This document shows positions 51,971 through 61,303 of a DNA stretch of 64,000 nucleotides, in pieces. The position numbers and the translations under genes were made by a program. This stretch comes from CAYTPI01 sp964439625 (GTDB lineage Bacteria; Chloroflexota; Anaerolineae; Aggregatilineales; UBA3940): NCBI GenBank assembly GCA_964439625.1, contig CAYTPI010000006.1, positions 124,001 through 188,000 of the forward strand, given 5' to 3'. Numbering within the stretch: position 1 is the stretch's first letter; the number at the start of each line of letters is the position of its first letter. Below the pieces are notes generated by a model that was not told the origin of the DNA, did no database searches, and worked only from the letters and a program-made list of their open reading frames with translations.

Positions 51971-53245
51971 CTACTCGGTGTGAATTCTCTCGAAAGATAA
52001 GAGAGGGGCTAATGCCCCTGGACGCTTCAGTAACCAGTATGGCGATTTACTCAACCCCCCACGAATTGAAAACTGGACTGTTGGGGCATTGTGATGCGGC
52101 TGACTTAACCACTCTTGATAATGTAAGGTCATAAGTAACTCGACCTTATAGTTGCCCTCGTTAAGAAAATGTGGTGGTATCCATGTCAGTAACGTGTTGT
52201 GGCCTATTGATATTTCAGGCCAATCATCTTGCTCAGTATCGGTATGTACAGATTTAAATAAATCACTTCCGGAACTACTAGATAGAGCGTAACCTACTGT
52301 AAGAGCAATATTTTGTTTCTCCACCCAACCTGTGATCATAATGCCAATTTCTTCATCTGCACGAAGTTCGCGGCAAATCACATCAAGATTTTTGTCAACG
52401 ATTGCAAGTCGCAATGGCTTAAAGTATGGATTGCTAACTCTTGAGCCATCAAGGGCTTGTTTCCACTCAGACTTTGCATCTTCTGTCCTCGAATAGAGTT
52501 GAGCCATTTCACTCGGTTCACCTTGATTTTCTATAGTGCCATGAGCAAGCCAAATACATTTTGAACACAGGCTTTCAATTGCACTCAGGTTGTGGCTGAC
52601 AAACAGAACGGTACGCCCACTGTCGGCGACTTCGCCCATTTTGCCTAGTGACTTCTTTTGGAATTCGGCATCGCCAACGGAAAGCACCTCATCGACGATC
52701 AGGATTTCGGGTTCGAGGTGGGCGGCGACTGAGAAAGCCAGCCGAGTGTACATGCCGCTGCTGTAACGCTTGACAGGCTCATCGAGGTATTGCTCGACGC
52801 CGGAAAAAGCGACGATCTCATCAAACTTGGCTTGAATCTCTGCGCGACTCATGCCGAGAATCGCCCCGTTGAGGAAGATATTCTCGCGTCCGGTTAATTC
52901 TGGGTGGAAGCCTGTGCCGACTTCAAGCAGCGAGCCGACGCGTCCGTAAATATCGGCGTACCCTGTGGATGGCGACGTAATCCGTGATAGGATTTTGAGC
53001 AGCGTGCTTTTCCCTGCGCCATTGTGACCAATGATGCCAACAACTGTGCCATGTTTGATCTCAAAAGAGACATCACGCAGGGCCCACACATCTTCATGGG
53101 ATGGCTTGTCGGCATTCGAGGTGAAGGAGCGCTTAATAAGATTGTTAACGTCTTCGCGAAGGGTACGGTAGCGATGTGACCCTACGTTGCGTTGAATGCG
53201 ATACATTTTACCGAGGTTTTCGACACGGATTGCTACATCACTCAT
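51971..53245 (-). CDS. wzt: Polysaccharide ABC exporter ATPase with C-terminal carbohydrate-binding domain
   Basis: A 424-residue Wzt/TagH-type protein. The ABC domain (about 1-250) has Walker A GHNGAGKST, the signature YSSGMYTRLAFS and Walker B ILIVDEVLSVGD. Residues about 270-424 match the Wzt-type beta-sandwich that binds the finished glycan end (MITGWVEKQNIALTVGYAL). It overlaps the permease gene by 4 bases. It energises export of a lipid-linked polysaccharide across the membrane. Confidence 0.9.
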   Translation of the reverse strand: MSDVAIRVENLGKMYRIQRNVGSHRYRTLREDVNNLIKRSFTSNADKPSHEDVWALRDVSFEIKHGTVVGIIGHNGAGKSTLLKILSRITSPSTGYADIYGRVGSLLEVGTGFHPELTGRENIFLNGAILGMSRAEIQAKFDEIVAFSGVEQYLDEPVKRYSSGMYTRLAFSVAAHLEPEILIVDEVLSVGDAEFQKKSLGKMGEVADSGRTVLFVSHNLSAIESLCSKCIWLAHGTIENQGEPSEMAQLYSRTEDAKSEWKQALDGSRVSNPYFKPLRLAIVDKNLDVICRELRADEEIGIMITGWVEKQNIALTVGYALSSSSGSDLFKSVHTDTEQDDWPEISIGHNTLLTWIPPHFLNEGNYKVELLMTLHYQEWLSQPHHNAPTVQFSIRGGLSKSPYWLLKRPGALAPLLSFERIHTE

Positions 53246-54075
53246 ATTTTGTCTGCGAAACTATGTTCAACACGTTTGAATACTAATATACCCAGCGGGA
53301 ACGCCAGCAACCCCACTGTAATGGAAACGGCAAACGCCGAAGGTGTCAAATTGGTAGACCCAAGTAATGCCCAACGAAACCCTTCGACGATACCAACCAT
53401 TGGGTTGATGGCGTACAAAAGTTGGTAACTTTCTGGGATCAGGTCGATAGAATACACGACTGGCGAGGCATACTGCCACACTTGGATCACAAAAGGCAGC
53501 GCAAAGATGAAATCACGATAATAGACACCCAGTGCCGAAAACAACATACTTAATCCGGACGCGATCAGCATGAGGTACAGCAGCAGCAGCGGCACAATAA
53601 TTGACTGCCAAGTGAGTGCCTGCCCTAAAATCAGGGCGATGATGAAGTAGAAGATCAGACCGACGGCGAAATCAACGATCACGCTCAATGCGCTCGCTGT
53701 TGGAATAATTAAGCGTGGGAAGTAGACTTTAGAAATCAACTGCGAGCCGCTGATCAGGCTGTTGCCGCCGCGCTCAAGGGCACTGCTAAAAGTACGCCAG
53801 GGTAAGATGCCGGTATAGACCAGCAGCAAGTAGTTGGTTTCGCCTGATGGCAAGTTGGCAAAAAGACCAAAAATAATGGCAAAAATGATCGAGGCAATTA
53901 ACGGCTGTAGGATCACCCAAACAACCCCGAGGGCGGTCTGCTTATAGCGCAGCTTGATGTCCCGCAGGGTCAGAATGCTCAATAGATCGCGATACTGCCA
54001 CAGCTCTCTCAGATTAAGAAGCTGCCATTTGCCAGCGGGTTGAATGCGTAGATGTGCGTTAGATTGCGAATTCAT
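53242..54075 (-). CDS. wzm: Polysaccharide ABC exporter permease
   Basis: A 277-residue ABC-2 permease of the Wzm/TagG type with about six transmembrane helices. It has the typical N-terminal ILTLRDIKLRYKQTALGVVW and the IIMF-like pore region, and it ends with a cytoplasmic tail. ATG 54073-54075 is preferred (TAGG just upstream); the frame starts 15 codons earlier without a ribosome binding site. First gene of the exporter operon, 85 bases from a divergent glycosyltransferase. Confidence 0.9.
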   Translation of the reverse strand: MNSQSNAHLRIQPAGKWQLLNLRELWQYRDLLSILTLRDIKLRYKQTALGVVWVILQPLIASIIFAIIFGLFANLPSGETNYLLLVYTGILPWRTFSSALERGGNSLISGSQLISKVYFPRLIIPTASALSVIVDFAVGLIFYFIIALILGQALTWQSIIVPLLLLYLMLIASGLSMLFSALGVYYRDFIFALPFVIQVWQYASPVVYSIDLIPESYQLLYAINPMVGIVEGFRWALLGSTNLTPSAFAVSITVGLLAFPLGILVFKRVEHSFADKI

Positions 54076-54160
54076 AGTGCCTATTGTAAATGCGATACCT
54101 GTTGGGTTCAATGCGACCATCTGATTGTAATTGATTGATCTATGATGACAAAGTCTGCCT

Positions 54161-55216
54161 ATGAGCGCTTCTTATACCATCGATGACGTAACATTGAGTA
54201 CCCGCTTCTTTATCTATGATGGGTACGGCAGCATGGCTGAGTACATTGCATTAGGGATGGCGCGTACCGGTATCACCGTCAATATTGATGCCATTATTTT
54301 TGACCCACGCGGTTACTCAGCAGAATTACATCGCTTGCATGCAGCCTCACACGTGAGGCCTGAGTCACCGATGCTGTATTTTCACTGGCCTCAGGAGTTA
54401 AAAAATCGATTAGAGCACCCATATCTGTTTGTCTACACGATGTGGGAGAGTTCTGCTCTGCCGCGCCACTGGCCTGAGAGACTCAATCAGGCCCAAGCGG
54501 TGATCGTCCCTACCCGCTTCGTGCGGGATGTGCTTCAGGCCAGTGGCGTTGACGTTCCACTGTATGTTGTGCCTTTGGGGGTTGACCCGGATATTTACCC
54601 GCACATCGAGCGCCCAAAACGTGATACGCTGACAACCTTGATGGTCATCAAAATGATGGAACGCAAGCATTGGGCGCAAGGAGTTAATGCTTGGTACGAT
54701 GCGTTTGGTGACGACCCAAAGGCCCGGTTAATTATAAAGACGCACGGAGCGATGCTTCCTGTCGATGTCTTTAGCGACTCGCGGATTGCGTTTGTCAACA
54801 CGCATGAACTGACTCGCGGCATTGCCCATTGGTATGAAAAGGCTGATTGCTTATTGGCACTTGGTAACGAAGGTTTCGGGCTGCCGTTGATCGAAGCAAT
54901 GGCAACTGGTTTACCAGTGATCGCGCTGAACACAGAGGGTCAAGGAGACGTTTGTGAAGATGCAAAAGGGCTGGTGCTGGAAGTGGATTCCACCAGGAAG
55001 ATACCATACGTCACACCGGAGTTTGGCACTGTCGGGCAGATAACTGTGCCGGATGAGGCGCAAGTAAGCGCTCATTTACAGTGGATTGCAAATAATCGGG
55101 CTCAGGCACGTACATTAGGGCAAGCGGCTTCCGAATGGGTGCATAGACACCGGAGCGCGTGGGATATTGGACCAAGGTTACTTGATATAATAGATACACA
55201 GATGCAGTTAGGTTGA
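54161..55216 (+). CDS. Group 1 glycosyltransferase (GT4-like)
   Basis: A 351-residue GT-B enzyme. The N-terminal domain contains FIYDGYGSMAEYIALGMAR and MWESSALPRHWPERLNQ, and the C-terminal domain has LALGNEGFGLPLIEAMATGLPV, the EX7E donor-binding region. It is divergent from wzm and presumably transfers a sugar to the exported glycan. Sugar unknown. Confidence 0.88.
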   Translation: MSASYTIDDVTLSTRFFIYDGYGSMAEYIALGMARTGITVNIDAIIFDPRGYSAELHRLHAASHVRPESPMLYFHWPQELKNRLEHPYLFVYTMWESSALPRHWPERLNQAQAVIVPTRFVRDVLQASGVDVPLYVVPLGVDPDIYPHIERPKRDTLTTLMVIKMMERKHWAQGVNAWYDAFGDDPKARLIIKTHGAMLPVDVFSDSRIAFVNTHELTRGIAHWYEKADCLLALGNEGFGLPLIEAMATGLPVIALNTEGQGDVCEDAKGLVLEVDSTRKIPYVTPEFGTVGQITVPDEAQVSAHLQWIANNRAQARTLGQAASEWVHRHRSAWDIGPRLLDIIDTQMQLG

Positions 55217-55294
55217 GACTGGTTGTCACAGGATGATTTGAGCTACGATCTATGCAGGTTCATATTAAATACGAGTATACAAGGAGCAGCGTCG

Positions 55295-55855
55295 ATGTCA
55301 GAGGAACACTTTACCTACGTCGAGACAATGACAGATACGCTTGAAGAATACGTATTAAGCAATCAACTTTACTGGAAGATGACCGGGGTTCAATACGCTG
55401 GGACAATCGGAGGCACCTTGCTGCGTTTGCGGCAGTTGACTGCTCAACCCGATAGCAATACTCAGCGGTTGACCAACGTTAGCACAGTCTTTGCAGAGCG
55501 AACTGAACAGTGGATGTCACAAGTTGAGAAGCTGGTTCAGCGTGAAGTAAAGACGCGGACAAATAACTTTCGCAATTATCTTGACGATATGGTTAAAAAT
55601 ACAAGTCTGGTGACGGAATACCCTAACCGAGTAATAGATCGTGTTGTGTTAGAGGAACTGAAAATATTCCGGGCGGAAGCTGTTTCTAGCCAAGCAAGGC
55701 AGACGCTGACGGTTGTCGATTCACGCTTGAAGCTCATGAGTGAGTCTTCGTCGTTCGTGTGGGATGACTCCTTCCGAGATGCGTTTCCTGAAGCGCCCTA
55801 TTGGATGCTTTATGTACAACCCACCCAAGCCCGAATTGAAAGCCTAATTGTTTAG
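55295..55855 (+). CDS. Protein of unknown function
   Basis: A 186-residue, mostly helical, soluble protein with no recognised motif (LEEYVLSNQLYWKMTG near the start, FRDAFPEAPYWMLYVQP near the end). ATG 55295 has AGGAG 8 bases upstream; the frame extends 24 codons upstream to 55223 without support. It follows the glycosyltransferase gene in the same direction after about 80 bases and is followed by a terminator, so it may be the end of that short unit. Function not proposed. Confidence 0.6.
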   Translation: MSEEHFTYVETMTDTLEEYVLSNQLYWKMTGVQYAGTIGGTLLRLRQLTAQPDSNTQRLTNVSTVFAERTEQWMSQVEKLVQREVKTRTNNFRNYLDDMVKNTSLVTEYPNRVIDRVVLEELKIFRAEAVSSQARQTLTVVDSRLKLMSESSSFVWDDSFRDAFPEAPYWMLYVQPTQARIESLIV

Positions 55856-55880
55856 CAGCGGATGGCTGCTGCGGTACCAG

Positions 55881-55908
55881 AATGACTCTTGCTCGTGAGG
55901 GTCGTTTT
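55881..55908 (+). terminator. Probable terminator before the HMG-CoA cluster
   Basis: AATGACTCT (55881-55889) pairs with AGGGTCGTT (55898-55906) with two G-U pairs around an 8-base loop, then TTGT. Moderate strength; it separates the polysaccharide region from the mevalonate genes. Confidence 0.45.
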
Positions 55909-56128
55909 GTCGTATGAGAGTCTGGCCCGGACGTACCAAAAGGCTTGACTGAGCTGCAGACTAAGGTTAGACATGCCAAGACTGATGGCAACGTAATCTA
56001 GGTCTAACCGGCACCTGATGTCATAAGAAGGGCATATGATCCAGCAGGAAGGAATCGCCTGATAGGTTTTGGCAGACCGCATTCACTACCATCACGATAT
56101 TGTTCTTTGCAACACAAAAGGACTAAAC

Positions 56129-57415
56129 GTGACAAACAGTTCCCGACTAGCCGGATTCTACCGGAAATCAGTGTTGGAGCGTGCCGACATTCTGCAACAG
56201 TGGGCCAACCTGACAGAAGGCGAGCGCAGATCACTGACAGGGGAGCAAGGGTTAACCCCTCAACTAGCTGATCAGCTAATCGAAAATGTGGTCGGTATTC
56301 ACAGTTTGCCGTTGGGCATTGCGGCAAACTTCACTGTGAATGGGCGTGATGTGCTGGTACCGATGGCTGTAGAAGAACCATCGATAGTAGCTGGTGCCAG
56401 CTTCATGGCGAAGTTGGCGCGGGAGACTGGCGGATTTAGTGCCAGCAGCACCTTGCCTGAGATGATCGGGCAGGTGCAGGTGTTGGCACTCGATGATCTG
56501 GCGGGTGCTCGTGACACAATCATCAATGCCAAGGCTGAGTTAATTGAAGCGGCTGGGCGTAACAGTCAAACGATGATTGCTCGCGGCGGTGGCCCACGGG
56601 ACATCGAGGTGCGCTTGTTTGAAGAAACGCCAATTGGCCCGATGCTGATCGTACACTTGATATTTGATGTGCAGGATGCACAAGGTGCCAATATGGTCAA
56701 CACGGCTTGTGAGTCACTAGCAGGGCCGCTAGCAAAATTAACCGGAGGCCGCGTTGGCTTGCGGATTTTGAGCAACCTCACCGACAGACGGCTTGCCAAA
56801 GCAAGCTGCACGATCAAGCAGACAGCCTTGGCATTCGATGAATTCAGTGGTGAGCAAGTCGTTAATGGCGTGGTTGAGGCGTGGGCGTTCGCGGCTGTTG
56901 ACCCCTACCGAGCAACGACCCATAACAAGGGCATTATGAATGGAATTGACCCAATCGCGGTTGCCACGGGAAATGATTGGCGCGCGCTAGAAGCAGGTGC
57001 TCATGCTTATGCGGCTCGTAGCGGACAGTACACGTCACTGAGTACGTGGCAAAAGAACGTGGATGGCGACTTAGTCGGCGAGATAGAAGTGCCATTGGCG
57101 GTTGGCATCGTCGGTGGATCAACATGGGTGCACCCAACAACCAAGACAGCCCTAAAGATTCTGAACGTGAATAGCGCTAATGAACTGGCTGAGATTATGG
57201 CGGCAGTTGGGTTAGCCCAGAATCTTGCGGCGCTGCGAGCACTGGCAACCGAAGGCATTCAACAGGGGCATATGTCCTTACACGCACGGCAGATCGCTGT
57301 GGCGGCAGGGGCAGAAGGCCGGGAAGTTGAGCAGATTACAGAGGCTATGTTGGCGAACAAGCAAATTACGCTGACATACGCCCAAACATTATTGGAAAAC
57401 CTGAGACAGGTATGA
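56129..57415 (+). CDS. mvaA: Class II hydroxymethylglutaryl-CoA reductase
   Basis: A 428-residue HMG-CoA reductase (HMG-CoA to mevalonate). The GTG at 56129 has AAGGA 7 bases upstream and gives the length of the Pseudomonas mevalonii enzyme; a TTG-started frame begins 20 codons earlier without support. Class II catalytic residues are all seen: the Glu in MAVEEPS (E83), Lys in THNKGIMNGID, Asp in TGNDWRA and His in GHMSLHARQ. ENVVG and NGRDVLVP are conserved. Together with the following genes it makes mevalonate for isoprenoids. Class II enzymes can also work in the degradative direction, but the neighbours support synthesis. Confidence 0.95.
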   Translation: MTNSSRLAGFYRKSVLERADILQQWANLTEGERRSLTGEQGLTPQLADQLIENVVGIHSLPLGIAANFTVNGRDVLVPMAVEEPSIVAGASFMAKLARETGGFSASSTLPEMIGQVQVLALDDLAGARDTIINAKAELIEAAGRNSQTMIARGGGPRDIEVRLFEETPIGPMLIVHLIFDVQDAQGANMVNTACESLAGPLAKLTGGRVGLRILSNLTDRRLAKASCTIKQTALAFDEFSGEQVVNGVVEAWAFAAVDPYRATTHNKGIMNGIDPIAVATGNDWRALEAGAHAYAARSGQYTSLSTWQKNVDGDLVGEIEVPLAVGIVGGSTWVHPTTKTALKILNVNSANELAEIMAAVGLAQNLAALRALATEGIQQGHMSLHARQIAVAAGAEGREVEQITEAMLANKQITLTYAQTLLENLRQV

Positions 57416-57430
57416 AAGGTCAAATAACCT

Positions 57431-58510
57431 ATGCAAGCGCCCAAAAATAACCCAAGCACTAAGCTGCTGAAAACGGTAACCCCTGTTGGTATTGTTGGAT
57501 ATGGTTCATACGTGCCCCGCTACCGGCTGCCTGGTGCCGAAGTAAGCCGTGTGTGGACGAATGGTAATTCGAAGTCACCGATTATTGAAAAGTCTGTTCC
57601 GGGGCCAGATGAAGACGTCGTGACGATGTCAATCGAAGCGGCTCGTAACGCCTTAAAGCGGGCACAAATTGACCCGCAAAGTATTCGCGCAGTGTGGGTT
57701 GGCAGTGAGTCACATCCGTACGCGGTTAAGCCAACGTCAACGATTGTGGCGGAAGCGATTGGGGCAGCAGGCAGTACACTCGCCGCGGACTGGGAGTTCG
57801 CTTGTAAAGCTGGCAGCGAAGCCATTCAAGCTGGGATTGGCCTAGTCGGGAGTGGGATGGGGCAGCACGTATTGAGTATTGGAATGGATACGGCGCAAGG
57901 CCGCCCTGGTGATGCGCTTGAATACACCGCTGCTGCGGGTGGTGCTGCTTATATTCTTGGCCCGGCGGATAACAGCCTTGCCGTGTTCGAAGCATCATAT
58001 TCCTACGTGACGGATACGCCTGATTTCTGGCGACGAGCCGGTGAAGAATACCCATCGCATGGTGATCGTTTTACCGGTGACCCTGCCTACTTTGCCCATG
58101 TGACAACATCAGCGCGTACGATGATGGAAGAGTTGGGGGCCGAACCGGGAGATTTCCAGCATGTGGTGTTTCACCAACCCAATGTGAAGTTCCCGTCGCG
58201 GGCAGCGAAGACGCTCGGGTTCAAGCCAGAACAATATGAGACGGGCTTACTTGCCAACCGGATTGGTAATGTGTATGCGGGATCATCACTGTTGGGGTTG
58301 AGCGCCGTGCTTGATATCGCCCAGCCGAATGATCGGATTATGATGGTCTCCTACGGCTCTGGTGCTGGCTCTGACGCATTGGTACTGACAGCAACTGACT
58401 TGATTGCGGAGAGGCAATCATTAGCAACAACAACTGAAGCGTACATCGCGCGGCGGGTAGAGATTGACTACGCCCTTTACACGCGTTACCGTGGCATCCT
58501 GAAGATGTAG
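57431..58510 (+). CDS. Hydroxymethylglutaryl-CoA synthase (archaeal type)
   Basis: A 359-residue HMG-CoA synthase of the archaeal/bacterial type (GIVGYGSYVPRYRLP, catalytic Cys125 in EFACKAGSEA, VVFHQPNVKFPSR with the His, and YGSGAGSDA near the end). It condenses acetyl-CoA with acetoacetyl-CoA. In archaea this type forms a complex with a thiolase and a DUF35 protein; both relatives follow directly here, with a 7-base gap to the thiolase. Its own active site looks intact. Confidence 0.93.
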   Translation: MQAPKNNPSTKLLKTVTPVGIVGYGSYVPRYRLPGAEVSRVWTNGNSKSPIIEKSVPGPDEDVVTMSIEAARNALKRAQIDPQSIRAVWVGSESHPYAVKPTSTIVAEAIGAAGSTLAADWEFACKAGSEAIQAGIGLVGSGMGQHVLSIGMDTAQGRPGDALEYTAAAGGAAYILGPADNSLAVFEASYSYVTDTPDFWRRAGEEYPSHGDRFTGDPAYFAHVTTSARTMMEELGAEPGDFQHVVFHQPNVKFPSRAAKTLGFKPEQYETGLLANRIGNVYAGSSLLGLSAVLDIAQPNDRIMMVSYGSGAGSDALVLTATDLIAERQSLATTTEAYIARRVEIDYALYTRYRGILKM

Positions 58511-58517
58511 GCTCAGG

Positions 58518-59669
58518 ATGACGGATAAAAGCGTGAGGAACATCTATATTGCAGGTGTCGGACAGACGCCCGTTGGTGAGCACTGGGACCTTTCTCTGAG
58601 AGACTTAGCAGGTGAAGCAGCTCAAAAGGCGCTGACGGATGCCGAGATCAACGCGGTTGACTTGGTGTTGGTTGCGAATATGTTGGCTGGCCCCATCGGG
58701 CAGCAGGAGCATCTGGGAGCTTTGATTGCTGAACATGTAGGACTGCGTGGCGCGGAAGGTGCCCGGATCGATGCGGCGGATGCCAGCGGTGGCGCTGCTT
58801 TACGACAGGCTTATGCAGCGGTAGCAAGTGGTTTTGCCGAGAGCGTGCTGGTAGTTGGCGTCGAGAAGTTTACTGATGCACGCGCCACAGAACGTGAGGC
58901 TGCTGCGGCTTTGACGCTCGACCGTTGGTATGAAGCAGACCATGGCGCCACCCCCGCGGCGATGGCGGCTGTTCTGATGCGGCGTTACATGCACGAGTAC
59001 GGTGCAGACTTAGAGAGCTTCTTCAAGTTTGGCGCGGTTGCTCATGCTAATGGTGCCACAAATCCGAATGCCATGTATCAGCGGGCACTGCGCTCTGATG
59101 CCTTTAGATCCGCACCAGAGCTTTTACCACCTTTGACCATGTTTGATGCAGCGCCACTGGCAGATGGTGCTGCGGCAGTCATTCTAACCAGTGAGCCTGT
59201 CGACGCACGGGCTGTGGTGATATCAGCTTCAACAGCAGCGACGGATACGCTGGCTGTGCAAAACCGTCGTGATCCGTTGTGGCTTTCGGCAGCAGCACGT
59301 TCCACGAAGAAAGCCTTGGCTGCTGCGGATGTATCCCTTGAGGATGTTGATGTCTTTGAGATTCACGACAGCTTTAGTATTTTAACGGTTATGGCGCTTG
59401 AAGCGATTGGATTAGCGTCTCAAGGTGAGGGCTTCCATCTTGGTGATTCTGTTGGGCGTCATGGGCCTTACCCGATTGCGACGTTCGGCGGCTTGAAGGC
59501 GCGGGGGCATGCGGGTGGTGCGACTGGGGTCTACCAAGCCGTCGAGACTATTGAGCAGCTTCGAGGCATTGCTGGTGACAATCAGGTTGAAAAGGCCGTG
59601 GTTGGCCTAACCCAAAATCTAGGTGGGATCGGTTCGACCGTCGTCACACACATTTTTAAGCGTTACTAA
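58518..59669 (+). CDS. Thiolase-fold protein with Asp in place of the catalytic Cys
   Basis: A 383-residue protein collinear with archaeal acetoacetyl-CoA thiolases (SCP2-like). It has the usual GVGQTPVGE start, IGQQEHLGALIAEHVGL, EIHDSFS and the C-terminal GGLKARGHAGGATG with its His. The active-site region expected to read EAACASG reads DAADASGG: the nucleophilic Cys is Asp88 (codon GAT at 58779-58781). The rest of the fold is unbroken and coding, so this is not simple decay. It probably cannot do classical thiolase chemistry; a scaffolding role in the HMG-CoA synthase complex, or altered chemistry, is possible. Confidence 0.88.
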   Translation: MTDKSVRNIYIAGVGQTPVGEHWDLSLRDLAGEAAQKALTDAEINAVDLVLVANMLAGPIGQQEHLGALIAEHVGLRGAEGARIDAADASGGAALRQAYAAVASGFAESVLVVGVEKFTDARATEREAAAALTLDRWYEADHGATPAAMAAVLMRRYMHEYGADLESFFKFGAVAHANGATNPNAMYQRALRSDAFRSAPELLPPLTMFDAAPLADGAAAVILTSEPVDARAVVISASTAATDTLAVQNRRDPLWLSAAARSTKKALAAADVSLEDVDVFEIHDSFSILTVMALEAIGLASQGEGFHLGDSVGRHGPYPIATFGGLKARGHAGGATGVYQAVETIEQLRGIAGDNQVEKAVVGLTQNLGGIGSTVVTHIFKRY

Positions 59670-59851
59670 GCGTGTATCAATTGGATTCGTGATAGATCCC
59701 TAGAAAATCAGGGTTAAACGCCTCGATTGATAGGTTTTGAAAGCAGATTAGGGTGCATCGATAGGCTCTGATAGTTAATCTGTGACATAGTATTGGTGAA
59801 AGTGTGCACAGGCGTGTGCGAAAAAAATTTTTGCAAGAGGGAGATCAAAAG

Positions 59852-60235
59852 ATGCAGGTTCCACGTCAATGGCGGATGCAGCAACAACGTTATAATCTTA
59901 CGGGGCTGCCTCTTCCGCAGCAGGAACTGGTGATGGCTGGTGGCGCCTACGATGCGCTACCAACCGCAGTCGAGCAACAAGCTGAGGTCAGTAAGACGGG
60001 TACAGTTTATAGTTTTACGGTGATCCATAACCCGCCCGCTGGCTTCGAACTGATGGCGCCTTACTACATTGGCATCATCGAATTGGACAGTGGTCAACGT
60101 TTGACGGCGCAGTTGACCGATGTGGACGGCGAACCAGAAATTGGGATGCCAGTCGAGATGGTAACGCGGCGGATCAAGACAGACGGTGAAGCAGGATTAA
60201 TTTCTTATGGGTACAAGTTTCGTCCAATTCTGTAA
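59852..60235 (+). CDS. DUF35-like OB-fold protein lacking the zinc ribbon
   Basis: A 127-residue protein matching the DUF35 family that bridges thiolase and HMG-CoA synthase in archaea: PRQWRMQQQRYNLTG at the start, VYSFTVIHNPPAG in the OB fold and LISYGYKFRP at the end. The four zinc-ribbon cysteines that should follow NLTG are absent; the segment is LPLPQQELVMAGGAYDALPT. ATG 59852 has GAGGGAG about 9 bases upstream. It lies 182 bases after the thiolase gene; a small hairpin (GCACA/TGTGC at 59806-59819) precedes it. A terminator follows, closing the cluster. Confidence 0.8.
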   Translation: MQVPRQWRMQQQRYNLTGLPLPQQELVMAGGAYDALPTAVEQQAEVSKTGTVYSFTVIHNPPAGFELMAPYYIGIIELDSGQRLTAQLTDVDGEPEIGMPVEMVTRRIKTDGEAGLISYGYKFRPIL

Positions 60236-60269
60236 GGCCTGAATAAACCGTTTTACACACATCAACTAG

Positions 60270-60299
60270 AAGGTAAACCTTGTTTGGGTTTACCTTTTT
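60270..60299 (+). terminator. Rho-independent terminator after the DUF35-like gene
   Basis: AAGGTAAACC (60270-60279) and GGTTTACCTT (60287-60296) pair perfectly over 10 bases with a 7-base loop, followed by TTT. It ends the HMG-CoA cluster. Confidence 0.85.
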
Positions 60300-60381
60300 C
60301 GTTTAAACAATCTCGACTAGGCCGTGGTTTGCGTGGTATGCTGTTGCGTAGCGTGGTCAATTTCAGTGATGAGGGCACACA

Positions 60382-61299
60382 ATGACAGCCTATATTCTTG
60401 ATGGTGCGGCGCTGTCAAAAGTGCTTTTGCAGCAGATTGCCGCAGAAGTCGAAGCGATGAAAGCAGCTTATGGTGTTTCACCGGGGTTAGCGGCTGTTTT
60501 GGTTGGGGAAGACCCGGCCTCAAAGATGTATGTTCAGATGAAACGCAAGCGCTCCGAAAAAGTTGGGATGGCATCCATCATTGCCGATTTGCCTGCAACA
60601 GCGACACAGAGTGAACTCGCTGATGCGCTCGAAAATCTAAACGATGACGCGAACGTGCATGGCATCTTATTGCAACTGCCCCTACCCAAACACTTAGACA
60701 ACGCCAAAGCCATCGAAACGATTGCGCTTGAGAAGGACGTTGATGGCCTGCACCCCAGCAACATGGGGCGGCTGGCGATGCGAAACTTGACCCCTGGTTT
60801 TGTGGCAGCAACGCCTTATGGTTGTATGTGGCTGTTAGAAGAAGCCGAGCGTCAGTTAGACAAATTTCAGATAAAGGGCAGCGATGCGCTTGTGATTGGG
60901 CATAGCAATATTGTCGGAATGCCGATGGCGTTATCTTTAATTGAAGCGCATGCCACCGTGACGATTGCGCACCGTGCCACGAAAGACCTTGCCGAAAAGA
61001 TCAGCCGGGCAGACATTGTGATCAGTGCAGTTGGCAACCCGGAGTTTATTAAGGGAGAATGGTTTAAGCCAGGCGCGGTTGCAATCGATGTGGCGACGGT
61101 CAAAGTGGATGACCCGTCTATGCCGAAGGGCTACTGTTGGGTCGGAGATTTCGAGTATGAGGTGGCAAAAGAGCGCGTGGCGGCAATTACCCCTGTGCCG
61201 GGTGGGGTTGGCCCGATGACGATTGCGATGCTGCTGCAAAACACACTGACGGCAGCAAAGCGCAGCTTGGGTGAAACAACCCCACAGGCGATTGTATAA
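60382..61299 (+). CDS. folD: Methylenetetrahydrofolate dehydrogenase/cyclohydrolase FolD
   Basis: A 305-residue bifunctional FolD that interconverts methylene-, methenyl- and formyl-tetrahydrofolate. The signature YVQMKRK with the catalytic Lys, GILLQLPLPKHLD, DVDGLHPSNMGRL, GHSNIVGMPMALSL and PGGVGPMT are all present. It is slightly longer than the usual 280-290 residues. It is followed after 4 bases by the hydantoinase-like gene, so the two are likely co-transcribed. Confidence 0.96.
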   Translation: MTAYILDGAALSKVLLQQIAAEVEAMKAAYGVSPGLAAVLVGEDPASKMYVQMKRKRSEKVGMASIIADLPATATQSELADALENLNDDANVHGILLQLPLPKHLDNAKAIETIALEKDVDGLHPSNMGRLAMRNLTPGFVAATPYGCMWLLEEAERQLDKFQIKGSDALVIGHSNIVGMPMALSLIEAHATVTIAHRATKDLAEKISRADIVISAVGNPEFIKGEWFKPGAVAIDVATVKVDDPSMPKGYCWVGDFEYEVAKERVAAITPVPGGVGPMTIAMLLQNTLTAAKRSLGETTPQAIV

Positions 61300-61303
61300 A
61301 TAA

